Source: Streptomyces antioxidans (GTDB lineage Bacteria > Actinomycetota > Actinomycetes > Streptomycetales > Streptomycetaceae). From it: 64,000 nt of DNA. A program made the position numbers and the translations under genes. The notes under the pieces are model-generated. The model searched no databases and was not told the DNA's origin. It was given only the letters and a program-made list of their open reading frames with translations. This document shows positions 45,119 through 54,346 of this stretch, piece by piece. How positions within the stretch are numbered: the first letter of the stretch is position 1; each line of letters opens with the position of its first letter. Location of the stretch: NCBI RefSeq assembly GCF_000968685.2, contig NZ_LAKD02000001.1:372001-436000 (forward strand), read 5' to 3'.

Positions 45119-46456
45119 TCAGTCGCGCGAGCGGCGGCGCACCAGCTCCGGGAGCGGCCAGCGGCGGTGCACCCCGTAGGCCACCGCGCCCAGCAGCACC
45201 AGGGACCCGCCCGTGATGCCCACCGCGGTCCACACACCGCCCGAGCTTCCGTGGTCCGACGAGACGGACGCCTGGGCGTGCTTATGGCCGTCCTCGCCAC
45301 CGGCCGAGGGGTGATTCGTACCGCCCGCCGCGCCCGGCCGGACGAGGGTGCCGACCGGGTTCACCGAACCCGACGCCTTGAACCCCCAGTCGAAGAGCTT
45401 CGCGGTCTCCTTATAGACCTCGTTCGCCTCCTTCTCCTGCGGATTCATGACGGTGACCAGCAGCACCCGGTCGCCGCGCTGGGCGACCCCGGTGAAGGTG
45501 GCGCCCGCGTTCGTGGTGTTGCCGTTCTTGACCCCGGCGATGCCCTTGTAGGGCTCGACGCCGAGGCCGGTCAGCAGCCGGTTGGTGTTCTGGATGCCGA
45601 AGCTGGAGCGGGTCTTCTTGCCCTTCTTGTCCTTCTCGAACGTCCCCGGGAACTGCGCGGTCGCCGTCGAGCAGTACTCCCGGAAATCCGCCTTCTGCAG
45701 CCCCGAGCGGGCGAAGAGGGTCAGGTCGTACGCGCTGCTGACCTGGCCCTTCTCGTCGTAGCCATCCGGGGTGACCACATGGGTGTCCCGGGCGTTCAGA
45801 TGCTTCGCGTGTGCCTGCATCTCCCTTACGGTCGCCGGGACCCCGCCGTTCATGGCCGACAGCACGTGCACCGCGTCGTTGCCCGAGCGCAGGAAGACGC
45901 CGAGCCACAGGTCGTGGACCGAGTAGGTGTAGTTCTCCTTGACCCCGACCAGACTGCTGCCCTCACCCATCCCCTCCAGGTCGGACAGCCGCACCTTATG
46001 GGTCTTCGTCTTCGGCATCTTCGGCAGCAGCGTGTCCGCGAACAGCATCTTCAGCGTGGACGCGGGCGGCAGCTGCCAGTGGGCGTTATGCGCGGCGAGC
46101 ACATCGCCCGACTCGGCGTCGGCCACCAGCCATGACTTCCCGCTGAGCCCCTTGGGCAGCGCGGGCGCGCCTGGTTTGGGGTCCACCTGGGTGTCGGGGC
46201 GGCCGAGCCGCTTCCCGCCCACCGTGGACATATGGGCGGGCGGCTTGACCGCGTCGGTGGCGCCACCCGGCTGGTCGGCGGCGTACGCCGGGGCGGCGGC
46301 GAGCGGACCGCACAGCAGGAGGGCGGCGGCGGTGGCGGCCAGCGGGGCAACGGCGCGGCGCGCGGGGGTGCGGTGCTCGCCGGGACTCTTGTCGTTGCTG
46401 CCGCTCTTACGGGTGCTGTGTCGGACGTGAGTGCTGGTGAAGGAAGGTGTGGGCAC
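45119..46456 (-). CDS. D-alanyl-D-alanine carboxypeptidase (class A PBP)
   Basis: About 445 residues from GTG 46456; no ribosome site is evident, so the start is provisional. The signal sequence (RRAVAPLAATAAALLLCGPLAAAPAYA) leads to a peptidase S11 fold. The catalytic Ser/Lys are in PPASTLKML (SxxK), SGN appears in LRSGNDAVH, and the KTG-type third motif reads KNGNT in GIAGVKNGNT. A C-terminal TM helix (WTAVGITGGSLVLLGAVAYGV) anchors it. It trims peptidoglycan pentapeptides. Divergent from an SCO4848-type gene. Confidence 0.9.
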   Translation of the reverse strand: MPTPSFTSTHVRHSTRKSGSNDKSPGEHRTPARRAVAPLAATAAALLLCGPLAAAPAYAADQPGGATDAVKPPAHMSTVGGKRLGRPDTQVDPKPGAPALPKGLSGKSWLVADAESGDVLAAHNAHWQLPPASTLKMLFADTLLPKMPKTKTHKVRLSDLEGMGEGSSLVGVKENYTYSVHDLWLGVFLRSGNDAVHVLSAMNGGVPATVREMQAHAKHLNARDTHVVTPDGYDEKGQVSSAYDLTLFARSGLQKADFREYCSTATAQFPGTFEKDKKGKKTRSSFGIQNTNRLLTGLGVEPYKGIAGVKNGNTTNAGATFTGVAQRGDRVLLVTVMNPQEKEANEVYKETAKLFDWGFKASGSVNPVGTLVRPGAAGGTNHPSAGGEDGHKHAQASVSSDHGSSGGVWTAVGITGGSLVLLGAVAYGVHRRWPLPELVRRRSRD

Positions 46457-46562
46457 GGAGGTGAACGTACCTGGCGTCGCTGAGGAGAGCGACAGCAGCG
46501 CCGACGTATTGACGGCAGACCCCCGCGTGGAGGTATGGGAGGCCGTGCCCATACTGGAGACC

Positions 46563-46814
46563 ATGAAGCTCAGCCGCCCCGTGTCCTGGTTCCTGCTCGC
46601 CTTCGGGGTCTGGAGCTGGGTCATCTGGTTCACCTTTGTCAAAAATTTGTGGAAGGACGCCAGCGGACTCGCCTTCGACGACTCCGGTGATCCCACCGCG
46701 TACTTTTGGGTGCATCTGCTGCTCGCGATCACCTCGTTTCTCTTGGGGACGGCGATCGGGGTGATCGGGTTGCGCGGTGTACGCGCCCTGCGCCGGAACG
46801 ACGCCTCCGGGTAG
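46563..46814 (+). CDS. SCO4848-type small membrane protein
   Basis: 83 residues from ATG 46563, the first start that gives the compact family form. Two TM helices: PVSWFLLAFGVWSWVIWFTFV and FWVHLLLAITSFLLGTAIGVIGLRGV, joined by a KNLWKDASGLAFDDSGDPTAY loop. It fits the SCO4848 family of two-pass proteins of unknown role found beside dac genes. Earlier in-frame starts would overlap the divergent dac promoter. Confidence 0.85.
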   Translation: MKLSRPVSWFLLAFGVWSWVIWFTFVKNLWKDASGLAFDDSGDPTAYFWVHLLLAITSFLLGTAIGVIGLRGVRALRRNDASG

Positions 46815-46904
46815 CCGTTCCGGGCAGCTGCGGCAGGTGGTCGCGGCAGGCCAGCAGTTGCAGGTAGTCGCGTAGTCGCGTAGTCGCTAGGGGAGGCACC
46901 GGGG

Positions 46905-48455
46905 ATGGTCGTGCTCTACGTCCTGATCGCACTGGTCGTCGTCGGTCTGCTGACCGCCGTCCACTGGTACGCGTGGCGGCGGCTCATCCGCGATACGACG
47001 GCGCGCGGGGGCCGGGCGCGCCGCGCGGGCACGGCGGCGGCCTTCGCGCTGCCGCTGATCAGCGTCGGCGCGCTGGTCGCGGGCCGCGCGGGCGCGCCCT
47101 TCCCCCTCCAGCGCGCCCTGGCCTGGCCGGGCTACCTCTGGCTGGCCCTGCTCCTGTACCTGACCCTGGCCCTCCTGGCGGGCGAGGCGGTACGGCCCCT
47201 GCTGCGCGCCTGGCTGGACAAGTCCGCCGGTGTGCGGCCGACCGCGGGCCCGGGGGCGCCAGACGGCCCGCCAGACGGCCCGCCGACGGCGTCCGCCGCT
47301 GCCGACGGCGTCGCCGCACCCGCACCCGCACCGGCGGCCGTCGGCACGGGCGCCCGCGAGGGCGCGGCGGCCGGAGACGGCAAGGGCCCGGCGGCCGAAG
47401 GCGGTCCGGGCGCGGCTGTGGTGAGTGCGGCCGAGGCCGTCGCCGACGGGAGCATCGAGGACCCGGCCGGAGCGCCGGGGCCCGCCGTGACCGGGCCGGT
47501 CGCCGTGACCGGGCCGGTCACGGCCGCCGCCGGGGGCGGCGCAGCCAAGCCCACCGCACAGGCAGCCGCCACGGACGCCGAAGGAGGGGCGGCGGCGCCC
47601 GCGGATCCTGCGGCCCCCGCGGATCCCGCGCCCTCCCGCCGCCTCTTCGTCGCACGGGCCGTCGCCGTCGGCGCCACTGCCGTGGCGGCCGGGACGGTGG
47701 GGTACGGGACGTACACCGTGTTGCGCGGCCCACGGGTCAGGCGGATCACCGTGCCGCTCGCCAAGCTGCCGCGCCGCGCCCACGGCTTCCGGATCGCCGT
47801 CGTCAGCGATATCCACCTCGGGCCGATCCTGGGCCGCGACCACACCCGGCGGGTGGTCGAGACGGTCAACCGCACCAACCCCGACCTCGTCGCCGTCGTC
47901 GGCGACCTCGTGGACGGCAGCGTGGCCGACCTCGGCCCGGCCGCCGAGCCGCTGCGCGGGCTGAGCGCCCGCCTCGGCGGCTACTTCGTCACCGGCAACC
48001 ACGAGTACTACTCGGGCGCGGCCGAGTGGGTGGACCACGTCCGCGAGCTGGGCCTGAGGCCCCTGGAGAACGAGCGCACCGAGCTGCCCGGCTTCGACCT
48101 CGCCGGGGTGAACGACATCGCGGGCGAGAGCGAGGGCCAGGGGCCCGACTTCGGCAAGGCGCTCGGCGACCGCGACCGCTCACGCGCCTCCGTACTGCTC
48201 GCCCACCAGCCGGTGGTGATCCACGACGCGGTGAAGGCGGGCGTGGATCTCCAGCTCTCCGGCCACACCCATGGCGGTCAGCTGTGGCCCGGCACCTATG
48301 TGGCCGAGCTCGCCAACCCCACCGCCGCCGGTCTCGAGCGGTACGGCGACACCCAGCTCTACGTGACCCGTGGCGCGGGCGCCTGGGGCCCGCCGGTGCG
48401 GATCGGGGCGCCCCCGGACATCACCGTCGTGGAGCTCGCCTCGACCCGCGCCTGA
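46905..48455 (+). CDS. Membrane-anchored metallophosphoesterase
   Basis: 516 residues; ATG behind GGGAGG. N-terminal TM helices (LYVLIALVVVGLLTAVHWYAW, FALPLISVGALVA, YLWLALLLYLTLALLAGEA) are followed by ~140 residues of Ala/Gly/Pro-rich linker, another hydrophobic segment and a calcineurin-like phosphoesterase domain. Metal ligands: VVSDIHLGPI (DxH), VVGDLVDG (GDxxD), VTGNHEYYS (GNHE), LLAHQP and LSGHTHGGQLWP (GHxH). All are intact. The substrate is unknown; related YkuE-type enzymes act on phospholipid or wall intermediates. Convergent with a VanZ gene, 12 bases between stops. Confidence 0.9.
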   Translation: MVVLYVLIALVVVGLLTAVHWYAWRRLIRDTTARGGRARRAGTAAAFALPLISVGALVAGRAGAPFPLQRALAWPGYLWLALLLYLTLALLAGEAVRPLLRAWLDKSAGVRPTAGPGAPDGPPDGPPTASAAADGVAAPAPAPAAVGTGAREGAAAGDGKGPAAEGGPGAAVVSAAEAVADGSIEDPAGAPGPAVTGPVAVTGPVTAAAGGGAAKPTAQAAATDAEGGAAAPADPAAPADPAPSRRLFVARAVAVGATAVAAGTVGYGTYTVLRGPRVRRITVPLAKLPRRAHGFRIAVVSDIHLGPILGRDHTRRVVETVNRTNPDLVAVVGDLVDGSVADLGPAAEPLRGLSARLGGYFVTGNHEYYSGAAEWVDHVRELGLRPLENERTELPGFDLAGVNDIAGESEGQGPDFGKALGDRDRSRASVLLAHQPVVIHDAVKAGVDLQLSGHTHGGQLWPGTYVAELANPTAAGLERYGDTQLYVTRGAGAWGPPVRIGAPPDITVVELASTRA

Positions 48456-48467
48456 GCGCTTGTCAAC

Positions 48468-49823
48468 TCACCCCCGGTCCGCGCCTACGGCGACAGGAGC
48501 AGGCCGGTCAGAGGGCGCCGCGGCAGGCCGGTCAGCGACCGGGTCAGCCGTCCGGTCAGCGCCCCAGTCAGCCGCCCGGTCAGCCATCGCCGTCCCCCCG
48601 GCGGCCGTCCGCACCTCCCGCACCGCCCGCGCAGCCTCCCGCACCGCCCGCCCATGCGGCAGCGTCGCGTTGTGGATGCCCGATACGCGGTCGTGCGGGG
48701 CCAGCCGGTCCGGGTGGCGCAGCGTCTTCCGTACACAGGACGCCGTCAGCGTGAACCCGACCACCACCGCCAGCAGTTGAGCGGGGCTCAGCGCCGTGAG
48801 GACCGCCGCCGCACCCTGCGTGCCCGAGTCGCGGACGGTGGCGAACAGGGCCGACGGATACGGCTCGCGCAGCAGCGTCAGCAACGCCAGGAACAGCCCC
48901 GCCAGGAACGGCATCACCAGCGCCCCGATCAGCAGCGCACGCAGGGCCAGCCGCCAGGCCACCAGCGGACCGCCGTCCTCCGCCACCAGCTTCAGCAGCA
49001 ACAGCCGCTTCCCGGGCGTCGCCCCGGTCGCCAGCGGCAGCAGCACGAACCAGGCCACGAAGATCCCCAGCAGTGTCCAGACCGGGGCCGACCCGCCCCG
49101 GTACATCATCACCGCGGCGGTGAACACCGAGGCGATGACATATCCGGCCACATCCACGACCAGCGCCGTCAGCCGCCGCCCGAACGGGACCGGACGTGCC
49201 GCCAGCGCCCGCCCGTCCAGCGACTCCAGCGTCGGCAGCGTCCGCGCGACCGGCCCGGCCAGCAGCCAACCGGCCATCGCCCCCGCCGTGTTGACGATCA
49301 GGTCGTCCACGTCGAACAGCCGGTACGGGCAGCTGTAGAGGCCCCACACCCCGGTCCACTGCGTCAGCTCGAAGGACAGCGAGACCGCGAAGCCGATCGC
49401 GGCGGTGGCGGGCAGCGAGCGCCGGAAGTGATAGCGCAGGAAGACGCCGAGCGGCAGGAGCAGCAGCAGGTTGAAGACGGTTCCGGCGACGGCGGGGTTC
49501 TGGAGGACCAGCGCGTTGAGCCCGACCTCGTGGTCCGCCTCCTTCCAGATGTCCCGGAACGTGTTCCCGGGCATCCACTGCGGATGGGCCACCATCGCGA
49601 ACCGCTGGCACATGTCGGCGGTCTGCTTCGGCAGCGGCACGATCGTCATGCAGAGGGCGGTGAGCGAGTAGTAGAGGAAGCCGTACAGCGACAGCGTCCG
49701 GCCGCGGGACATCACGCCGTGGCGGCGGTACAGGGCGACGGCTGTCGGCAGCAACAGTAGGAGCGCCAGCAGCGGGAAGAGCGCGGCAGCGGTCTTGATC
49801 GGGAGAACGTAGGCGGTGGCCAT
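48468..49823 (-). CDS. VanZ-like + RDD membrane protein fusion
   Basis: 451 residues from ATG 49823. The N-terminal half is VanZ-like (four to five TM helices; LPLPKQTADM, GFAVSLSFELTQWTGVWG and YRLFDVDDLIVNTAGAMAGW are the family core). The second half is an RDD domain (FGRRLTALVVDVAGYVIASVFTAAVMM, then GATPGKRLLLLKLVAEDG). The tail is Ala/Arg/Pro-rich. VanZ proteins are linked to teicoplanin resistance; RDD proteins to transport or protection. Role unknown. TATAGT ends seven bases before the ATG, compatible with a leaderless mRNA. Confidence 0.85.
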   Translation of the reverse strand: MATAYVLPIKTAAALFPLLALLLLLPTAVALYRRHGVMSRGRTLSLYGFLYYSLTALCMTIVPLPKQTADMCQRFAMVAHPQWMPGNTFRDIWKEADHEVGLNALVLQNPAVAGTVFNLLLLLPLGVFLRYHFRRSLPATAAIGFAVSLSFELTQWTGVWGLYSCPYRLFDVDDLIVNTAGAMAGWLLAGPVARTLPTLESLDGRALAARPVPFGRRLTALVVDVAGYVIASVFTAAVMMYRGGSAPVWTLLGIFVAWFVLLPLATGATPGKRLLLLKLVAEDGGPLVAWRLALRALLIGALVMPFLAGLFLALLTLLREPYPSALFATVRDSGTQGAAAVLTALSPAQLLAVVVGFTLTASCVRKTLRHPDRLAPHDRVSGIHNATLPHGRAVREAARAVREVRTAAGGTAMADRAADWGADRTADPVADRPAAAPSDRPAPVAVGADRG

Positions 49824-49884
49824 GCAGAGGACTATACGCCATGTGTATACGCACGATGCATAGTTCGCTGATGCCCACTGGAAC

Positions 49885-49928
49885 GACGAAGGCCCCGCCC
49901 CCGGAACCCGGGAAGCGGGGCCTTCGTC
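49885..49928 (-). terminator. sdh operon terminator
   Basis: GACGAAGGCCCCGC (49885-49898) pairs perfectly with GCGGGGCCTTCGTC (49915-49928), 16-base loop, 30 bases beyond the sdhB stop on the minus strand. Confidence 0.88.
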
Positions 49929-49957
49929 CACAGACTCCTACGGAGCCGCAGCCCTCC

Positions 49958-50731
49958 TCAGAAGCGCCGCGTGATCAGCGCGCGCTTCACCTCCTGGATG
50001 GCCTTCGTGACCTCGATTCCCCGCGGGCACGCCTCCGTGCAGTTGAAGGTCGTACGGCAGCGCCAGACGCCGTCCTTGTCGTTCAGGATCTCCAGCCGCT
50101 GCTCACCGCCCTCGTCACGGGAGTCGAAGATGAAGCGGTGCGCGTTGACGATCGCCGCCGGGCCGAAGTACTGGCCGTCGTTCCAGAACACCGGGCACGA
50201 GGAGGTGCACGCGGCGCACAGGATGCACTTGGTGGTGTCGTCGAACCGCTCGCGGTCCGCCGCGGACTGCAGCCGCTCCCGCGTCGGCTCATTGCCCGTC
50301 GTGATCAGGAAGGGCATCACATCGCGGTAGGCCTGGAAGAACGGCTCCATGTCCACGATCAGGTCCTTGAGGACCGCGAGCCCCTTGATCGGCTCGACCG
50401 TGATGGGCTTCTCCGGGCTGATGTCCTTGATCAACGTCTTGCAGGCCAGCCGGTTGCGGCCGTTGATCCGCATCGCGTCGGATCCGCAGATGCCGTGGGC
50501 GCAGGAGCGGCGGAAGGTCAGGGTGCCGTCCAGCTCCCACTTGATCTTGTGGAGACCATCGAGGACGCGCTCCTTCGGATCCAGGTCGATCTGGAAGTCC
50601 TCCCAGATCACCTGGTCCGAGACCTCCGGGTTGAAGCGCCGGATCCGGAAGGTGACGGTGATCAGGTGCGAGGCGGTGGCGTCGGTCGCCTCGGGGGCCT
50701 GGTCGGACTTCTCAAGCGTGGGGGTGCTCAT
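49958..50731 (-). CDS. sdhB: Succinate dehydrogenase iron-sulfur subunit
   Basis: 257 residues. [2Fe-2S] ligands are in RRSCAHGICGSDAMRING plus the later RLAC; [4Fe-4S] and [3Fe-4S] ligands in CILCAACTSSCPVFW and CRTTFNCTEACPRG. It passes electrons from the flavoprotein to the quinone site. The ATG overlaps the sdhA stop by one base (TGATG). Last gene of sdhCDAB. Confidence 0.97.
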   Translation of the reverse strand: MSTPTLEKSDQAPEATDATASHLITVTFRIRRFNPEVSDQVIWEDFQIDLDPKERVLDGLHKIKWELDGTLTFRRSCAHGICGSDAMRINGRNRLACKTLIKDISPEKPITVEPIKGLAVLKDLIVDMEPFFQAYRDVMPFLITTGNEPTRERLQSAADRERFDDTTKCILCAACTSSCPVFWNDGQYFGPAAIVNAHRFIFDSRDEGGEQRLEILNDKDGVWRCRTTFNCTEACPRGIEVTKAIQEVKRALITRRF

Positions 50732-52485
50732 CAGTACTTACGCTCCATCGGCTGGTAGCGGGTCTGCACGACCGGCTTGTAGTCGAGGCGGATGGACTCG
50801 GATCCGTCCGCGCCCACCTCTCGGTACGCCATGGTGTGCCGCATGAAGTTGACGTCGTCGCGGTTCGGGTAGTCCTCGCGGTAGTGACCGCCGCGCGACT
50901 CCTTGCGGGCCAGCGCGGAGATGGCCATGACCTCGGCCAGGTCGAGCAGATTGCCCAGCTCGATGGCCTCCAGCAGATCGGTGTTGAACCGCTTGCCCTT
51001 GTCCTGGACGCTGACCTGTCGGAAGCGCTCGCGCAGGTGGCCGATCTCCTCGACGGCCTCCTTGAGCGTCTGCTCGGTGCGGAAGACCATGACGTTCTTG
51101 TCCATGGTCTCCTGGAGCGCCTTGCGGACCTCGGTGACCCGCTCGGTGCCGGTCGCGTCCCGCAGGCTCTCCACCTGTGCCCGGACGAACCCGGCCGGGT
51201 CCTCGGGGAGTTCGACGAAGTCGGCCGCGGCGGAGTACTCCGCGGCGGCGATGCCCGCCCGGCGGCCGAAGACATTGATGTCGAGCAGCGAGTTGGTGCC
51301 CAGGCGGTTGGCGCCGTGCACGGACACGCACGCGACCTCGCCGGCGGCGTACAGGCCGGGCACGACGGTGTCGTTGTCCGCCAGCACCTCGCCCTGGACG
51401 TTGGTCGGGATGCCGCCCATCGTGTAGTGCGCGGTCGGCTGGATCGGGATCGGGTCCGTGTACGGCTCGATGCCGAGGTAGGTCCGCGCGAACTCGGTGA
51501 TGTCGGGCAGCTTGGCGTCCAGCTGCTCCGGCGGCAGATGGGTGAGGTCCAGATAGACGTGGTCGCCCTCGGGACCGCAGCCGCGGCCCTCGCGGATCTC
51601 GGTGTAGATCGACCGCGAGACGACGTCACGCGAGGCGAGGTCCTTCATGACCGGCGCGTACTTCTCCATGAAGCGCTCGCCGTCCTTGTTGCGGAGGATG
51701 CCGCCCTCACCACGGGCGCCCTCCGTCAGCAGGATGCCCATCCGCCAGATGCCGGTCGGGTGGAACTGGAAGAACTCCATGTCCTCCAGCGGCAGCCCGC
51801 GCCGGTAGGCGACCGCCTGGCCGTCACCGGTGAGGGTGTGGGCGTTGGAGGTCACCTTGAAGAACTTGCCGCAGCCGCCCGAGGCGAAGACCACCGCCTT
51901 CGCCTGGAAGACGTGCAGCTCACCGGTGGCCAGCTCGTAGGCCACCACACCGGCGGTGCGCCTGACCCCGTCGACCTCGGCCATCAGCAGGTCCAGGACG
52001 TAGAACTCGTTGAAGAACTCCACGCCCTCCTTGACGCAGTTCTGGTACAGCGTCTGGAGGATCATGTGGCCGGTGCGGTCCGAGGCGTAGCAGGACCGGC
52101 GGACCGGGGCCTCGCCGTGGTTGCGGCTGTGGCCGCCGAAGCGGCGCTGGTCGATGGTGCCGTCCGGGGTCCGGTTGAACGGCAGGCCCATCTTCTCGAG
52201 GTCCAGGACCGAGTCGATGGCCTCCTTCGCCAGGATCTCGGCGGCGTCCTGGTCGACCAGGTAGTCACCGCCCTTGATCGTGTCGAAGGTGTGCCACTCC
52301 CAGTTGTCCTCCTCGACGTTGGCGAGGGCGGCGGCCATGCCGCCCTGCGCGGCGCCGGTGTGGGACCGGGTCGGATAGAGCTTGGTGAGCACCGCGGTGC
52401 GGCTGCGCTTGGTCGACTCGATGGCCGCGCGCATCCCGGCCCCGCCGGCGCCGACGATGACGGTGTCGTACTTGTGGATCTTCAT
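50731..52485 (-). CDS. sdhA: Succinate dehydrogenase flavoprotein subunit
   Basis: 584 residues. The FAD site is [18 protein letters not shown], and the covalent-flavin His lies in [14 protein letters not shown]. Substrate-site residues are in [18 protein letters not shown] and [22 protein letters not shown]; the catalytic Arg region is KRSRTAVL...[13 protein letters not shown]. It oxidises succinate to fumarate at the membrane. Gap to sdhD is 24 bases. It follows sucCD and precedes mdh in the TCA cycle. Confidence 0.97.
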   Translation of the reverse strand: MKIHKYDTVIVGAGGAGMRAAIESTKRSRTAVLTKLYPTRSHTGAAQGGMAAALANVEEDNWEWHTFDTIKGGDYLVDQDAAEILAKEAIDSVLDLEKMGLPFNRTPDGTIDQRRFGGHSRNHGEAPVRRSCYASDRTGHMILQTLYQNCVKEGVEFFNEFYVLDLLMAEVDGVRRTAGVVAYELATGELHVFQAKAVVFASGGCGKFFKVTSNAHTLTGDGQAVAYRRGLPLEDMEFFQFHPTGIWRMGILLTEGARGEGGILRNKDGERFMEKYAPVMKDLASRDVVSRSIYTEIREGRGCGPEGDHVYLDLTHLPPEQLDAKLPDITEFARTYLGIEPYTDPIPIQPTAHYTMGGIPTNVQGEVLADNDTVVPGLYAAGEVACVSVHGANRLGTNSLLDINVFGRRAGIAAAEYSAAADFVELPEDPAGFVRAQVESLRDATGTERVTEVRKALQETMDKNVMVFRTEQTLKEAVEEIGHLRERFRQVSVQDKGKRFNTDLLEAIELGNLLDLAEVMAISALARKESRGGHYREDYPNRDDVNFMRHTMAYREVGADGSESIRLDYKPVVQTRYQPMERKY

Positions 52486-52509
52486 GAGTGGATACCTCAG
52501 CCCCGGGGC

Positions 52510-52980
52510 CTAGCGGATGTTCGGGTCGAAGGTGAAGATCACCAGAGTGCCGAGCACGATGGTGAATCCCGCCGCCGTGTAGAGCAGCGCCTTCAGCCAC
52601 AGGCGGGTGTTGTCCCGCTCCGCGTAGTCGTTGATGATCGTGCGCAGGCCGTTCGCGCCGTGCAGCGTGGCGAGCCAGAGCATGATCAGATCCCATGCCT
52701 GCCAGAACGGCGAGGCCCAGCGGCCGGCCACGAAGGCGAAGCCGATCTTGGTGACACCGCCGTCCAGCACCAGCTGGATCAGCAGATGGCCCAGGACCAG
52801 GACGACCAGCAGGACGCCGGACAGGCGCATGAAGAGCCAGCCGTACATCTCGAAGTTCGTACGGGTCGCCCTGGGCGTCTTGCGGGTGCGGGCCCGCGGC
52901 GGCTCGATGACCGGGGCCGGATGGTCCACGTCGTACGCGCTGACCGCGTCGGTCGCGGGGGTGGTGGTCTCGGCGGACAT
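52510..52980 (-). CDS. sdhD: Succinate dehydrogenase membrane anchor subunit
   Basis: 156 residues from ATG 52980 (MSAETTTPATD). Three TM helices: FMRLSGVLLVVLVLGHLLIQLV, WDLIMLWLATLHGANGLRTII, LWLKALLYTAAGFTIVLGTLVIF. Histidines in the first two are candidate haem ligands. It anchors SdhAB and helps form the quinone site. Five bases separate it from sdhC. Confidence 0.93.
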   Translation of the reverse strand: MSAETTTPATDAVSAYDVDHPAPVIEPPRARTRKTPRATRTNFEMYGWLFMRLSGVLLVVLVLGHLLIQLVLDGGVTKIGFAFVAGRWASPFWQAWDLIMLWLATLHGANGLRTIINDYAERDNTRLWLKALLYTAAGFTIVLGTLVIFTFDPNIR

Positions 52981-52985
52981 GTGCG

Positions 52986-53366
52986 TCAGCTCCCGAACAG
53001 TTCGCGCAGCGTGTGCTGGAGGACCGGGTAGAAGGCACCGGCCATCAGCACGACCCAGACACCGACGACGCCCCAGAGCATCTGACGCTGGTACCTCGCG
53101 CCCTTGGACCAGAAGTCGACGGCGATGACGCGCAGGCCGTTGAGCGCGTGAAACAGGATGGCGGCCACCAGGCCGTACTCCATCAGGTTCACGACGGGAT
53201 TCTTGTACGTGGCGACCACGTCGTCGTACGCCTCGGGCGAGACGCGGACCAGCGAGGTGTCCAGCACATGTACGAACAGGAAGAAGAAGATGAGGACGCC
53301 GGTGACTCGATGAGCCACCCAGGACCACATGCCTTCCCGGCCGCGATACAGCGTTCCAGCCGGCAC
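52986..53366 (-). CDS. sdhC: Succinate dehydrogenase cytochrome b subunit
   Basis: 126 residues from GTG 53366, chosen because GGAGGG lies eight bases upstream and the product then starts VPAGTLYRGREGMWSWVAHRV. Three TM helices: VTGVLIFFFLFVHVLDTSLV, YGLVAAILFHALNGLRVIAVD and MLWGVVGVWVVLMAGAFYPVL; HV and FHALNGLR supply haem-ligand histidines. First gene of the operon. Confidence 0.93.
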   Translation of the reverse strand: MPAGTLYRGREGMWSWVAHRVTGVLIFFFLFVHVLDTSLVRVSPEAYDDVVATYKNPVVNLMEYGLVAAILFHALNGLRVIAVDFWSKGARYQRQMLWGVVGVWVVLMAGAFYPVLQHTLRELFGS

Positions 53367-53497
53367 GGAAAAACCCTCCGGAAGCGGGATTGGGGCCTGC
53401 CGGCTTCGGGGTCGGTCGGGCCCGGCCGGGTACGGTCCACCGGCCCTGGCCATCGTACCGACGTGTTGTCGGAGGGTCCGTCCGGGGGGCTCAAGTG

Positions 53498-53507
53498 TGA
53501 TCGATCA
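53498..53507. promoter_or_regulatory. TGATCGATCA dyad upstream of sdhC
   Basis: TGATCGATCA is a perfect 10-bp palindrome flanked by GTG and, after AG, CAC, giving a partly symmetrical 18-mer. It lies about 130 bases upstream of sdhC, the only gap that can hold its promoter. Operator role is inference. Confidence 0.25.
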
Positions 53508-53522
53508 AGCACGGACGGGCGA

Positions 53523-54095
53523 TCATGCGATCCGGGATCCGGGCACATCCGGCAAACGGGACCGGGTCCCGGCCAGCCGGACCAGCCTGCCGCGGGCGAT
53601 GCGCCGCAGCTCCTCGGCGGTGTTGTCGCGCTCCCGCTCCCGCTCGTTGCCCAGCCGGTCCCGGATCCCGGTCAGCAGCCGGTCCAGCCGCTCGTCGGGC
53701 CGCAGACCATCCAGACAGATGACGAAAACGTGACCGAATCGACGCTCGTACGCGTCATGGGCGGCCTGGAGCGCGGTGTGCGCGGCCAGTGAGCCCAGGC
53801 TGTCCGCGGGCGGCAGCTCATGGCCCACCACCGACTCATCCGCGAGCGCCTCGTCCAGATCGGCGGGGGTGAGGTCATAGCTGGCCTCGTCCCCGGCGGC
53901 CAGCAGCGCCTCCAGATCCGGATACGGGCGGTGGGCCGCGATCAGCCGGGCCCAGCGACGGCTGCCGCAACAGGCGAGGAGCGCGGCCTCGGCCGCGTCG
54001 GCGGGGGCGGTGTTGAGCCGGTCGAGGCGGGAGGCGGCGGCGCGGGACCTGGACCTGGACAGCGTGGACTCCTCGGACACGCATGAGGCGCGCAT
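53523..54095 (-). CDS. uraD: OHCU decarboxylase (allantoin formation)
   Basis: 190 residues from ATG 54095 (GTG 54080 possible; no clear ribosome site). UraD decarboxylates 2-oxo-4-hydroxy-4-carboxy-5-ureidoimidazoline to S-allantoin after urate oxidase. Family features: LLACCGSRRWARLIAAHRPYPD with the catalytic His, the acidic region DLDEALADES, ALQAAHDAYERRFGHVFVICLDG, and the terminal helix ERERERDNTAEELRRIARGRL. No other urate gene lies nearby, so it is not in an obvious purine-catabolism operon here. Confidence 0.85.
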   Translation of the reverse strand: MRASCVSEESTLSRSRSRAAASRLDRLNTAPADAAEAALLACCGSRRWARLIAAHRPYPDLEALLAAGDEASYDLTPADLDEALADESVVGHELPPADSLGSLAAHTALQAAHDAYERRFGHVFVICLDGLRPDERLDRLLTGIRDRLGNERERERDNTAEELRRIARGRLVRLAGTRSRLPDVPGSRIA

Positions 54096-54346
54096 GGGAT
54101 GCGGACACCCGGGAGAAACGGCCCCGGGGGAGGCGTGGGACACATGGGCTGGGCGCGTGAGCAGTTCACGCTAACGACGGGGGGAGGCGGATGTGCCGAT
54201 GGGAACGCGATATCACCCGAACGGGGAGGTTTTATCGCATGCGGTGGACGGCATTCGGGGCGCAGGGCTTTTTTCGGCCATAGGCGACCGAACGCCCGAA
54301 GCGGGGACGGTTCGCGGGGGAGGGTCCGAGGAGGAGGTACACCGCC

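Noticed and set aside
54095..54346. DasR operator upstream of the GH20 gene
   Set aside because: No TGGTCTAGACCA-like sequence is present in the 251-bp gap.
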